A stretch of 64,000 nt of DNA from Sweltsa coloradensis. Taxonomy: Eukaryota > Arthropoda > Insecta > Plecoptera > Chloroperlidae. This document shows, in pieces, positions 1-10,163 of this stretch (the first letter of the stretch is position 1; each line of letters starts with the position of its first letter). Made by a program: the position numbers and the translations under genes. The notes under the pieces were generated by a model. That model was given only the letters and a program-made list of their open reading frames with translations. It had not been told where the DNA came from and made no database searches. The stretch covers positions 302,718-366,717 of the forward strand of contig JAMZAV010000639.1 in the NCBI GenBank assembly GCA_024449915.1, in the 5' to 3' direction.

Positions 1-291
1 ATTAGATGTTAGCTGTAGTAGGCAGTAGTAGGCAGTAGCTAACATCCTTAAAGTGATTTTGAGCATGTTTCAAGCCATTTTTTCACCAAGAAGGAATAAT
101 CGTACCCCAATAAAATTTGGCATGTGTTGTCAGGTACCTAAATCCCCTCGATTGTGATAGTTTTCAAGTTCACATCACGTTACATGACGGCTGGGTAACA
201 CCTCGAAATCACCCCAACTCTGCTTGGTGTATAAGGTGCTTGAGTGTGTAGCGCACCGCGGCTTGGCTGCGGCGCCCTAACGGGCACCTAG
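1..291 (+). mobile_element. Helitron-like (HINE/DINE-1-type) non-autonomous element, copy 1
   Basis: This is one of two near-identical copies; the other is at 44353-44647. The 5' end holds an inverted pair, GATGTTAGC at 5-13 and GCTAACATC at 38-46, enclosing a CAGTAG-type microsatellite. The 3' end carries a stem-loop GCCC-TAAC-GGGC (274-285) two bases before a terminal CTAG (288-291). A 5' subterminal inverted repeat, a microsatellite and a 3' stem-loop before CTRR are the layout known for DINE-1/HINE Helitron derivatives; the assignment is inference from that layout. There is no coding capacity. The window starts at the element, so its true left edge is unknown. Confidence 0.6.
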
Positions 292-1290
292 ATTATTCTA
301 TTTATCTCCATCTCATACTTTCTAAGTAAAATTCTAGCTAATTCTAGAACAATACACACTCATTGTAACCATAAAGATTAACGAAATGAAAACTGAACAT
401 TACCAGTTTAATACTTACTTTTGATAAGCTACAGTAAATATTAGATTAAAGTCATTCATATCTAGGTCTATTACGTAAACAAAGAAGATAAAATTTAACT
501 CTGAGATTGAGATAAGAGAGCAGAGCGAAACTGTTATGCTGTAAACGCTGATCACATTTTGTATTACAAGTGTAATACGACGGTCCTTTCGTATTGCAGA
601 AACCAGTTTAAACACATTTTTATCCCTTGTGTTGTTATGTATTAGACTATTATATTATAGAGCATACTATGGGACATGCGTTTTAAGCAAATTTCAGTTC
701 GCTCGGCCGACTGACACTACGGATGATTGAAATTTTGGACAGTTGTTACGAAGCAAAAACGAAGGGCTCAACAGTAACACGATACTAGATTTTGTTAAAA
801 AGTCTAAAATTGACCATATTCAAAATATCGCAAATCTACTACTGTAGGGCTGTCCTTGCACACTTTATTGACAACTTTGCAAAGTTTAATGTAGGGCTAT
901 ACGTCGGATGCTTCTTGGCCGAGCGAATAGCTATTTGCTAACTGCCAAATGTGTCCCATTTTTCACCATAAATTTTAATTTAATTTCGTGTCAAATGTAC
1001 TATACAATACAATTGAATGTGTCTTGAAGCAATAGCGTTGGCTGCAGATACCAATAGATTTATTATTGTTTTTCAATAAGATTGTTTGTATGTCTAAGAC
1101 AATATCTGCTTTAAATTGCGTAATACAATTGTGTAATTACATATTTTAATTGCCTTACTTAGTGTGAGGTGTTCCATACGTTCTTGCCCGCTGGTGTCAT
1201 TTGGGGTATTTAAGCTTCTACAACCAAAAACACAGCAACATTATAGGACTACCAAATATGTTGTCACAAAATGTCAATTCCATCACATTT
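292..1290. other. Unassigned AT-rich DNA
   Basis: No repeat family, splice-flanked exon or RNA gene was recognised. Only short chance reading frames occur. Confidence 0.5.
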
Positions 1291-1357
1291 TAAATAAAAA
1301 TAAATAAATAAATAAATTGCATTTAGAATCTACCCACTCAGTTATTTAACTGATTTT
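1291..1357 (-). mobile_element. Truncated SINE 3' tail
   Basis: An AAAT-rich run is followed by a segment matching the last 60 or so bases of the SINE at 3953-4375, including the motif CCCACTCAGTTAT. Only the 3' tail is present. Reading on the minus strand, the (ATTT)n end lies on the left, as in the full copies. Such 5'-truncated pieces are expected from retrotransposition. Confidence 0.6.
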
Positions 1358-2060
1358 TTAAATTGTTGTTATAGATCTGATTTTAATTGATGTGACCTTT
1401 GTAAACATTCACTCCACAAAGCTACCATCAACAACAAAATTTTACATCACCATACAGAAGGTGCCAGAAAAATATTGGCTCATGCCAATTGTATAATAAT
1501 ATAAAAATTAAAGCATATAAATTGTTTTGAAGATTTGGGTCAGAACAATTTATTGTCATTGCTGAAAATTTAATAAACATTTCACTGTGTTTTATATTAT
1601 AAATTTTACTATATACCTGTAAAAATACACGATTTATTTTTGGTTGTGATTAGTGATACAATATGTTATGTGCCTCCTTGAGCATTGTTCCATGGTCAAC
1701 AATAAGTAAAATTTAGTTCATCGCAATTCGCATTTAGTAATAGAAAGTAAAAAAATAAGTAAAAAGAGGAGTTAAAATTTCCGTCCATGCCTCAACCCGA
1801 ATCGAATTCCTAGACATACATGGGTGTTGCATTGAAGATGAATAAACCTCACAACGAAGACACACGCTGAGGTTGAGGCAACTTAAATGCACGCGCTTAC
1901 GTGTTGATGATTACAGCTGGACGGTTGGTAAGAGCATTACCAGATTTTTCAGGAATGTTAATAAAGTACATTTCTAATTATAGCGACACTAACAAGTAAC
2001 AACTTCATTGCATCACCCAGTCTTGACATTTCCTATTCTCGCCGTGATTTCTTACGAACG
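1358..2060. other. Unassigned AT-rich DNA
   Basis: Nothing recognisable was seen on either strand before the start of the duplicated block at about 2061. Confidence 0.5.
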
Positions 2061-2274
2061 TCAAACCCCTTTGTAAGTGTCAATAAGTCAAATAACATCA
2101 ACTCATTTAATTTTCTATCATTAGTATTTATTATATTATAGATTAGGATTTGTTTGTGTTTTGTTATGTTTTATAGCACAATGTATAAACTGGTCTATGG
2201 CTGTATTTTTGGCTATAGTCAATAAGTAAATAAATACATGGAAAACGACTTCGGATTGACATGGGTTTTTATTG

Positions 2275-2340
2275 GTATTTACCTTCAACACAGATGATGG
2301 AGAATATTTTTGGTAACATTAGGATTAAGGAGGGAAGTGG
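2275..2340 (+). mobile_element. Fragment of dispersed repeat family X
   Basis: The stretch around GGAGAATATTTTTGGTAAC resembles interior parts of the longer family X copies near 8630 and 26720. It has neither family end. Assignment rests on short similarity only. Confidence 0.3.
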
Positions 2341-2946
2341 GAGCGGCATTTTTGTTCCTGGTTCTTCAAAATTATTGAATGCAAGAACAAGCAAGGAACA
2401 TATTATGTTGATGATTGACGCAAAGATACATTTTTGTATCTTCTAACACCTCTTTTGTGAACTCCTGTACTAATGCTTGCACAATATAGCCAAGTCATGC
2501 ATATTTTTCACGGCTACACTGATTTAGTGTAAATTATTCAGTGTAAATAAGAACTCAACAATTGATTTATTGTGACGATATTTCACAATTTTAAATATCT
2601 GTTGCCTATATCAAGAAAATCGAGTTGAATACAGTTATGTTCAAACTACTTGTGATATAAAAATTAATTGCATTTTTTTTAAAGGACAAATATAACTGAA
2701 CGATTCAACTAAACTACAAATTGTATAATAATTTGATCCGGTGAGTGTTTTAAAGATCCGAGGATTGTAGCTTTGATTTTAGCACAAGACATTGTTTTCT
2801 GGAGAGTAATAGATGTTCATAATAGAGACTCATAAAGCACCGAACCCAATGTTGAATGAAATGTGTGAAGAAAATATTAAACATGGAGAAAAATCTCGCT
2901 CAGCTGTCAAATGTGTGGATTTCTGTCTTCTGACCGCAGAGCTGAA

Positions 2947-3305
2947 AGCAATCAGTGGCCGGGGCTCGAACTCAACCCCCTCCCTTCGTCTGTGAGTCCG
3001 CGACGTAGTCCCGCGGTTTGATTGAAGGCCTGTGTAGTGGGCGTCGCGGCGGGGAGGGTAGCAAGGTCAGTACCGCTACCGAACTAAAAGGCGACGCCTG
3101 GTGGTGGTTTGGGAGGGGGGGGGGAGGGGGCATTGACTAACCTGCGGCGTCGAGCGACTCCTTGTCATTCGCTCCGAGTACGTAATCCCAATCGGTAACA
3201 CGTGTAGCGCGCGAACACGCTCTCGGCGGACTTGTATCGCGCGACGCAAGATAATCTCGGAACGACGGAACTATTATGCAGAACCAACACTCCAAAACAG
3301 AGGTA
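2947..3305 (+). promoter_or_regulatory. CpG-rich patch, candidate promoter and 5' exon
   Basis: About 350 bases rich in G+C and CpG stand out sharply from the AT-rich surroundings. They include several CGCG and CGACG motifs and a G-run near 3110-3130. The patch ends in a short open frame followed directly by a good 5' splice site (see 3276-3302). CpG-rich promoters joined to a short first coding exon are common in animals with CpG-depleted genomes. No TATA box is evident. It could instead be a GC-rich piece of an unrecognised repeat. Confidence 0.4.
3276..3302 (+). CDS. Candidate first coding exon, partial (9 codons)
   Basis: ATG at 3276 opens a frame encoding MQNQHSKTE that runs straight into GAG|GTAAGC, a strong donor site at 3303. 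An in-frame stop at 3252-3254 makes this ATG the first possible start. The exon would end in phase 0. It lies at the edge of the CpG-rich patch, which fits a promoter-proximal first exon. The downstream partner is unknown; the plus-strand exon at 61219 begins in phase 0 but is 58 kb away, and no link is claimed. The same spot in the second block copy (about 11.1-11.28 kb) is too corrupted to test conservation. Nine codons cannot reveal a family, and the exon may be entirely untranslated. Confidence 0.35.
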
Positions 3306-3630
3306 AGCGACAAACAAATGCATTTTTAGAATATAGGACTACGAATCTGCCAAAACTAATCCTTTAAAGCAAAGAAAACAATCTTTGGCGGCGTTTTTTA
3401 AGATTCTTAATTTCGGAATACCAAAGTCAATGGGTATACTTTTTTTACTTACAAAAAGTATTGGTAGATTGTAATTAGATTGAAATAGATTGTAATATAT
3501 ATATATATATGTTAAGTTATACTTTACGGAAATAATCACGCTTTATTGGATGTTTAAAACAAATATTTAATTAAAACTTCAACGTTTCAGAAGACTAGGC
3601 TTCCATTTTCAAGAAGAGTTGGTATAAAAC

Positions 3631-3654
3631 TATATATATATATACATATATATG

Positions 3655-3685
<31 letters not shown>

Positions 3686-3689
3686 ATAT
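3631..3689. repeat. (TA)n microsatellite
   Basis: Nearly uninterrupted TA dinucleotides. A shorter TA run lies near 3495-3512. Confidence 0.9.
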
Positions 3690-3952
3690 GAATTCACATT
3701 AGTATAAAAAATAACCTTTTCTTCAAAATAAATACGATTTTTTAATTAATAGTTATTCGTAAGTACTACGAGATATGTTTGTCGTGTCGTAACTAATAAT
3801 GATTTGAAAATGTATCAATTAATTTCAAATAACAATGTACAACTATGATTTTTCAATAAGTAAAGTTAGAGACTTTAGTTGGTGCAATTTTGTGAATGTT
3901 AGCCGTTATCCCTGACCCTGAGGGGAAAAAAGGGGTGGTCGATTTTTTATCG

Positions 3953-4375
3953 TATAAATAAATAAATAAATAAATAAATTTTATTTAGAGTCTGCCCACT
4001 CAGTTATATAACTGATTTTCAGTGGGGGACTTTAAATCAAAGCGACCAACCAGGCCCCGACGCAATCGACGAGTGAGCGATAACCAACCAAAGATCGATA
4101 TTTTTAATAGGAAATATAGCAATCAGTGGTATGGACAGTGCGAACACCCGCGAATCAACGCCAGAATCAACAAGGCCAATTCAGAACAACTCTGAAATTT
4201 ATTATGTGCTCGTTGCTAGGACGGCTCCAAACGTCACCGTTTACAAACTCCTAAGAGAAGAACTGATGGACTTAAGTCCAAATCAGAAGTTAAAAACTTC
4301 TGACTTTAGCGGGAATCGAACCCTGGACCTTCTGCATTGGAAGCAGATACGCTAACAACAAGACCAACGAGCCAC
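3953..4375 (-). mobile_element. tRNA-headed SINE, family A, full length
   Basis: Read on the minus strand, the element starts at 4375 with a tRNA-like head. The head has an A-box-like region, a 5-bp anticodon stem TCTGC/GCAGA around a 7-nt loop, and a canonical B box GGTTCGATTCC. A body of about 300 bases follows. It ends with the hairpin-forming tail CCCACTGAAAATCAGTTATA then AACTGAGTGGG, and an AAAT/ATTT simple repeat at 3953-3985. A tRNA head, body and simple-repeat tail are the hallmarks of a SINE transcribed by RNA polymerase III and mobilised by a partner LINE. Other copies: 51794-52337, the corrupted copy near 11.9-12.35 kb, and tail fragments at 1291. Confidence 0.85.
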
Positions 4376-6450
4376 TTTAGATTCTACCACGTTGCATACC
4401 AGTAAAAATCATGTAATGTGCGAACACACTCCGGTTTCATTAAGGCTTACATATTTTTGGATATTTCGAGATTGTTTTTTATAAAATCTGCGAAAAATTC
4501 GAAAAAGGCATTTATATCAATCCAACATTTTCAATGCAATGTAATAGGCACTGGGCTAAATGTTGAATAGTATTTTGTTTGAATGTGAGACCATCATCTA
4601 ATACCGTGATGAACATATTTAAAGTTTCTAGAGGAAAGAATTAAACATGTTCTGATGCTTCAACGTTTGATTTCTTTCCCGCGCATTTATTTTCAAACGA
4701 GTTGCTACATTCGTTCACATTTAAATGTTTTCACAATTGAGCTAGCTTATGTTTATGCATTTTTGGTCTTCTAAAATGGTTAACATTTGTTGACGATTTT
4801 TCAATATAATATTAAATTATTATTCAAAGAAAAAAAAAGTTATTCATATATTTTAAACAATAGTCCATATTTATTTCAAATATGATATGAGTAAAATATG
4901 ATATAATAATAATAATATGCCAAAATGAGTAAGTTTATTCATCACTTTAGTATAAGTCAGTTGCTTAGGCCTATAGTGGGTATTAAAGTCAGACCCCGTT
5001 TTCCCGCCAATGTGTTAAAAAATGTAAGTTGAAAATATTTTCCAAACTACCAAGAGAACATATTTTTAGCGCATCATTTCAAGCATAGCTATTAGAATAT
5101 AATACAAGAAAAGTATTCGTCTTTGCTGTTCTCCTTTGGAAAACAATTTTCATAAGTATACAGAAACAAAGTATATAATATACTATATATAAAAATTAAC
5201 AAATTAAAACAATTGTCAACACACACTACGCTCTTGATCATTTATTACTTACTGTGTCAGGGCTCGAGCCGGTTCAACCAAAATTTAATTGTCCTGATCC
5301 GTAAACAGAAACGTAGAACGATAAATGTAATGTCGTTTTTGTTTTCCTACATTTATGAGAATCGAAACGTAACAATATCCCAGAAAAGAAAAAACAATTG
5401 GAAAATAGAAACATTATCCGGAAAGATAAATCAATATACTATTTACCCCTTTTTGCAAATCCAGCCCATGCCTTCTTCGATGTGTCCATATTGTCTGTGG
5501 CCACGAGACCAAACTGACCAGTTACCGTGTGAAACGTCGGTCAACGTTTTTTGAAAAAATAATAAATTGCGAGACTTAGTTTGACGTTAACGGTTGGTAA
5601 TGACACAAAGCAATTTTGTAACTTTAAATTAAACGAAAGAGCAATTTTGGAAGACTTTACCGAACCGAAATGACAATAATTTTGGCTCGATTTTACTGCC
5701 TTTAATAGTTGTTTTAGATTTGCGTGAAGTCCTAAAAAGGTGAGAGGCCACAGGTCCTGGGGGACGAGCGAGACTACTGATACAATAATTTATGTAATTT
5801 TGAACTGGCCGTACATTCTGTTTTGTTTACAAAACATCTGTTTTACAACGTTATGCCTCAAATAATGAAAAAAACATTCACATATTTATACTAAAAAGGG
5901 TGCGCAATTTACCTGCTGTGGAAAATTATCAAATTTTGAACGGTGACGGACACAATTTTGTTACTTTTTAAATTATTGAACAATAGAACTTTTTTCAATC
6001 AATTTTTCAATAAAAATACCGGGCAGTAAAATTCTTATTTATAAAAAAAAATTATAACTTAACAAATTGATAACGTTTGCATTGACGGAGGAGATTAAAA
6101 CATAAATGATTGCACACATGTGACAACGGTGCCACAATTAAACAGCAACGAAAACTAGTGCCGGTGAATAAAAGCTCTTACATTTTGCAGACAATTTCTA
6201 GACCTTTTACACTTATGGGTTAAATCATTTTTACATAACAAACGTATAAGGGCAGCTTTCGCGCCTTATAAACCAAACCGGTATGTTGTCCTATATACAA
6301 GTATTATCTTTAACAATTGAATGATATTCATGCAAATGATACCATACCTACGTATCCAGAAAGACAAAACATTATTTACTACAACTTTTATTATTTATAA
6401 CGCCTGCAATAATAAATTATATAATTCAAATTAGACGCGGGTCTCAAGTG
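4376..6450. other. Unassigned AT-rich DNA
   Basis: No exon, repeat family or RNA was recognised. A 113-codon frame at 5213-5554 has no coding character that I can see. The stretch is repeated with errors at about 12.35-14.5 kb as part of the large duplication. Confidence 0.5.
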
Positions 6451-6510
6451 TCACACGTCACACGTCACACGTCACACGTCACACGTCACACGTCACACGT
6501 CACACGTCAC
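6451..6510. repeat. (TCACACG)n heptamer satellite
   Basis: About 8.5 perfect tandem copies of TCACACG. The array ends just before a sequence containing TGACGTAG. Each unit junction creates CGTCA, a CRE half-site. A degraded version lies at about 14515-14580 in the second block copy. Confidence 0.95.
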
Positions 6511-6772
6511 ATCAATGCATGACGTAGAGGACGCAAACACCACGATCTTGATCGGACATTTGTTTTTGCATCATGACAAATTTATTGTTTACGTTCTTTT
6601 TATGTGAATAATTTATACTTTGGTTGGCACGTACACAAACTCACACGCATATGGTTCTCTTATGAAGCACGGCCACTGTTTATTTTCAAACAATATCTCG
6701 AACGGAAATGGTGTGATACAATCGTGTGTGCCGGCGGGCGGCGGCTGATAGGAGAAATCAAGACCTGTGTGT

Positions 6773-6846
6773 GGGGTTCGAACCTAGGGATGTGATGTCA
6801 CGGTGTCACGTTTTTGGGGGTTCGAACCTAGGGATGTGATGTCACG
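6773..6846 (+). repeat. Direct repeat of a 30-bp motif containing GGTTCGAACC
   Basis: GGGGTTCGAACCTAGGGATG followed by TGATGTCACG occurs at 6773-6802 and again at 6816-6846. GGTTCGAACC resembles a Pol III B box, so this may be the remnant of a tRNA-derived head, but no matching A box was found. Confidence 0.6.
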
Positions 6847-7179
6847 TCTGCACATCAGTCACCTTGACAAAACTTATTTTCTAGTTAATTATCTTATGTG
6901 GGCCTACAGTAAAAGTTTTTCTTTTAACCGATAATAGGTAGCAAATCAATGTTATAACTAAACCCTGATATGGTTAGGTTAGAATATATTATTGGATATA
7001 AACAAAATATGTATTCCTACTTTTTAGGCCTGTACTAGTTTTTTTTTCCCAAAAACACGACCATACATTAAATAATTCATTGTTGTATATTTTCATGATT
7101 TTAAACTGTAAACCCAAACATCATACGAAATCCCATGATAAATAATTTTTCATGTACAACATGTGAACTAACTTTTAGT

Positions 7180-7808
7180 TTAAGGCTATTCGACCGCGTT
7201 TTTCTATTTTCCAAAATATGCTACCAAGTAAAAATATAGTAAATGGCTTTGAAACTAGCTATTTAAAAAATCAAAATATTTTTTTCAAATTTTTCGGATC
7301 CGGTACACGGCCAATATAGCCACCTCAAATAATTTACAACTTCAATTCTCCAAGACACACCATTCAACGTAGGGTGTTGTGTTTTTGTGACATTCATTTT
7401 CAACTGTTTTTCTATGGAAAGACAGAGAGAAAAAATATTTATTTTAACAACTGTCTTTCCCTGCGAATTTTTTGGTTTGGCGGTACAAATCGGGAAAAAA
7501 TACCGCCAAACGAAAAAATTCGCAAGAAAGACGTTGTTAAAATAAATATTTTTTCTCTCAGTCTTTCCATAGAAAAACAGTTAAAATGAATGTCACAAAA
7601 ACACAACACCCTACGTTTAATTGTGTGCCTTGGCGAATTGAAGTTGTAAATTATTTTGAGGGGGTCTATATTGGCCGTGTACCGGATCAGAAAAATTTGA
7701 AAAAAATATTTTTGATTTTTTAAAATAGCCAGGTTTCAAAGCCATTCACTATATTTTGACTTTGTAGCATATTTTGGAAAATAGAAAAACGCGGTCAAAT
7801 AGCCTTAA
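7180..7808. mobile_element. TTAA-flanked foldback element (piggyBac-type MITE), copy 1
   Basis: The 629-bp segment is almost entirely one inverted repeat, with its centre near 7493. TTAA occurs at both edges (7180-7183 and 7805-7808), followed inward by GGCTATTC and its complement. TTAA target duplication is the signature of piggyBac-family transposition. There is no transposase, so it would be non-autonomous. The centre holds a smaller palindrome around CGGTA. A second genomic copy with the same TTAA edges is at 27739-28358, and a corrupted one is near 15270-15925. RNA crossing it would fold into a long hairpin. Reading frames inside it are by-products of the symmetry. Confidence 0.8.
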
Positions 7809-8269
7809 AATTTAACGTTATCACTGATTTTTAAATAACCAAACTTAATTAAAAATTTGCACCGGAGATGAAAATATAGTTATCTTTATTGAATGGCTAT
7901 ACCGACACTTAAAGAGGTGTCATGCAAGACTCATGAAGTTATGTTATGGCTTGGAGAGAACATGCTTAAACCCGACCGAAGTCAATTTGTGTGGAATCGT
8001 GAAAAGCTGTCCTCTAAATTGACGAAAATGTTTAGTTTTGTGTTCATGTGTTACGACGTACGTCTTTAGAAAAGCTTTGAGCGCGTTTTTGCGTAAGGTG
8101 TTGCTTTACGTCTTACAATCCTGAACAATTTTCTGAACATTACCTTGCAAATTTAAATTATTTACTGATAAAAAATCGATAATCGAAGTTTATACATATA
8201 TGTCCAAACTGTATAACCAAATTCAATAATACTTATTTCAAAACGAAATGATTTTTTTTAATTAAAGGG
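7809..8269. other. Unassigned DNA
   Basis: Nothing recognised between the foldback element and the family X repeat. Confidence 0.5.
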
Positions 8270-8730
8270 GTCGTAGCTCCTATTGATCGTCCGTCCGTAT
8301 GGGGCGTTACGTTTTACTATGACGCCGAGCACGAACGTCCAATTAGCATGCATTTATTTTGTTTACCAAAATTGTCATGCACATTTCAAAGCCCGCCAAA
8401 ATGGGTCAAATGATCAAAAAGAGCATTGTTTTTTTGTTTTTTTTGTTTTTAGATGAATTTTTTTTTTTTCCTTTGATCATTAGACCGATTTTGGCGGCAA
8501 GGCTTTGAAATGTTGCATTGAAGTTTTTTAGAAAATTTAGATACGAGGTTTTGCAAATGTAGATACGAGGTTTTGCAAATGTAGATACGAGGTTTTGCCA
8601 CTTAGGTATCGCATTGCTCGCAACAAGGATGATAGAGAATGTTTTTGGTGACCCCTGGGAATAAGAGAAAGTGGCTCCCCACACTCTCGAGAGTTTAACA
8701 TTCACAACCCGGCAACCTCCCCCAATACGA
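8270..8730 (+). mobile_element. Dispersed repeat family X, copy with internal minisatellite
   Basis: It begins with a GTCCGTCCG motif, passes through CACGAACGTCC and a T-rich segment, and ends near CACAACCCGGCAACCTCC. The same order is seen at 26090-26815, 41925-42172 and, reversed, 39612-39800. Inside, a 22-bp unit starting GATACGAGGTTTTGCAAATG is repeated three times at 8540-8598. There is no coding capacity, and the class is unknown. Confidence 0.5.
8540..8598. repeat. 22-bp tandem repeat, 2.7 copies
   Basis: Units start at 8540, 8562 and 8584 with GATACGAGGTTTTGC. The corrupted block copy near 16700-16810 appears to hold about five units, so unit number may vary, though that sequence is unreliable. 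Confidence 0.9.
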
Positions 8731-9311
8731 ATTCATCTGCTTAGCTTAAAGACGAACTGTTTGATTGATCAAGTTTCCTTTGCTCCCTCTTTTTGGGAAC
8801 CCCCCACATTTAATTTTTTTTCTATTTATTATGTGTATACGCTGTCAGCCAAAAATAAAATTACGGATTCGTTGTTTTCGACGCTCGGGTTTGGGGGTTT
8901 TGTTTTGCTACGTATCCTAGTTTATAAGAAATTGTAACCCGTTTTTAACGAGCTTTTTTATCTCATACTTTTCTTTACATATTAAGTGAATATTAAAAAT
9001 TAATTAAATATTTAACAGCAATCTTCAACATCAATGTTGTAATAATCTTCCTCCTTGATTTATCCAAGGGATCCCTCATCATCATGCCTGAGGGAAATGT
9101 GAATCATTACAGAGAAGCCGGTAGTTACATAACACATGGCTAAAGGTGTTGTGAAGGTTTTTCTAGGTTTATATCTCAGACCGTCAACAGAAGTCGTTCA
9201 ATGACACTCCTCACTCACTCTGGCCTTCCCTTTAACCCACAATGGCTCGAGTCCTCGTTTGATAATAGCAATCGTTCGCTATGGGAAATCATTGTTGACG
9301 CATTGTAATAA
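8731..9311. other. Unassigned DNA
   Basis: No recognisable feature was seen on either strand. Confidence 0.5.
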
Positions 9312-9371
9312 CCACTGCCTCCTAGATGTTCGTCGTGGCTTCTCGTTCGACGAACATCTAGAAGGCAGTGG
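9312..9371 (+). ncRNA. 60-nt near-perfect hairpin, candidate pre-miRNA
   Basis: Arms at 9312-9335 and 9348-9371 (24 nt each) pair with one mismatch: CCACTGCCTCCTAGATGTTC followed by GTCG on the 5' arm, and the complement on the 3' arm. The loop of 12 nt is TGGCTTCTCGTT. Size, loop and stem length fit a Dicer substrate. I do not recognise either arm as a known miRNA. Pairing stops abruptly at the base, which is less typical of a Drosha-processed primary transcript, so a small foldback element or a structured regulatory site are alternatives. The strand is arbitrary, because the hairpin exists in both transcripts. Confidence 0.4.
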
Positions 9372-10163
9372 CAATAACATTAAAAAAATAAGTGAATAGT
9401 AGTGAATCGTAGAGAAGACGATATTGTTCCTCGTCGTTCATGCGAAACATGTGTAAAAACTTCGAGCTCGTTTAATATCTTAAAATATGTTCAAATCATG
9501 ATCGATTGTTTTTCCCAATATATATATAATATCTGCCAAATATTATTTCAAGCTGTATGCACCCAATCCGCCAATCAAAGTCGGGTTGTCAATAGTTTCC
9601 TTGCAACACAGTCAGAACTGGTTCGCTTTTACTTAAAACCGAATATTTAGTCTTGACCTTGTGTTCAAACTCCAAATTATATTTTGTAAAAAAAAGTCGA
9701 TAAACATTCTTAATGAATCTTGTTACTGAAACTGCTTGCAATTAAACGAAAAAAACACTCGATTCTGTTGACGTTAATACTTTTAATAGTAAGACCTGTT
9801 GATCGAAATGCGGTGGACCTCGTAAGCAGTTTTTGTTTCGCTGCATCAGCTTTGAGCGTGAGTTGCTTGCGACGTTTACTTTAGCATGTATACCAACTAG
9901 GTGCAGCTACATTCCGCATGTGTTTGTTGTCGAACTTGCACTAATTTTCCTAAGAAAATTTCCCGTTCTACCCAAACCCTTGCAGTTTTCTCATCGAAAA
10001 TTGTAGTGTGTGGGAGCAACAACAAACATCCTGTCTTTTATTAGGTTGGGCACCCTTTTTAACCTAAACATTCCGGCACGTAAGAAATACATTCCACAAT
10101 TTATCTCTTTTTTTCCGCAAGCCATAACTTGGTATCCACCCCCACGTTCGGGGAGCCATAGAG
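9372..10163. other. Unassigned DNA up to the duplication junction
   Basis: No feature was recognised. The junction with the second block copy lies just after GGGAGCCATAG. Confidence 0.5.

Larger units (their letters stand above)
2061..10163. repeat. First (clean) copy of an 8.1 kb tandem duplication
   Basis: Sequence order here is followed base for base, with heavy noise, by 10164-18436. The left boundary is at GTCAAACCCCTTTG near 2061, which matches GTCGAACCCCTTTG just after 10160. The right boundary is at the motif GGGAGCCATAG near 10150, which reappears near 18430. This copy reads as normal sequence, so annotations should be taken from here rather than from the second copy. Confidence 0.85.

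Noticed and set aside
4301..4375. tRNA gene on the minus strand
   Set aside because: Box A and B are present but the acceptor arm does not pair and the sequence continues into a SINE body; it is a SINE head. The same holds at 45725, 52265, 52535, 30940, 31690 and 32360.
7374..7589. Protein-coding frame
   Set aside because: It lies inside the palindromic TTAA element and is mirrored on the other arm.
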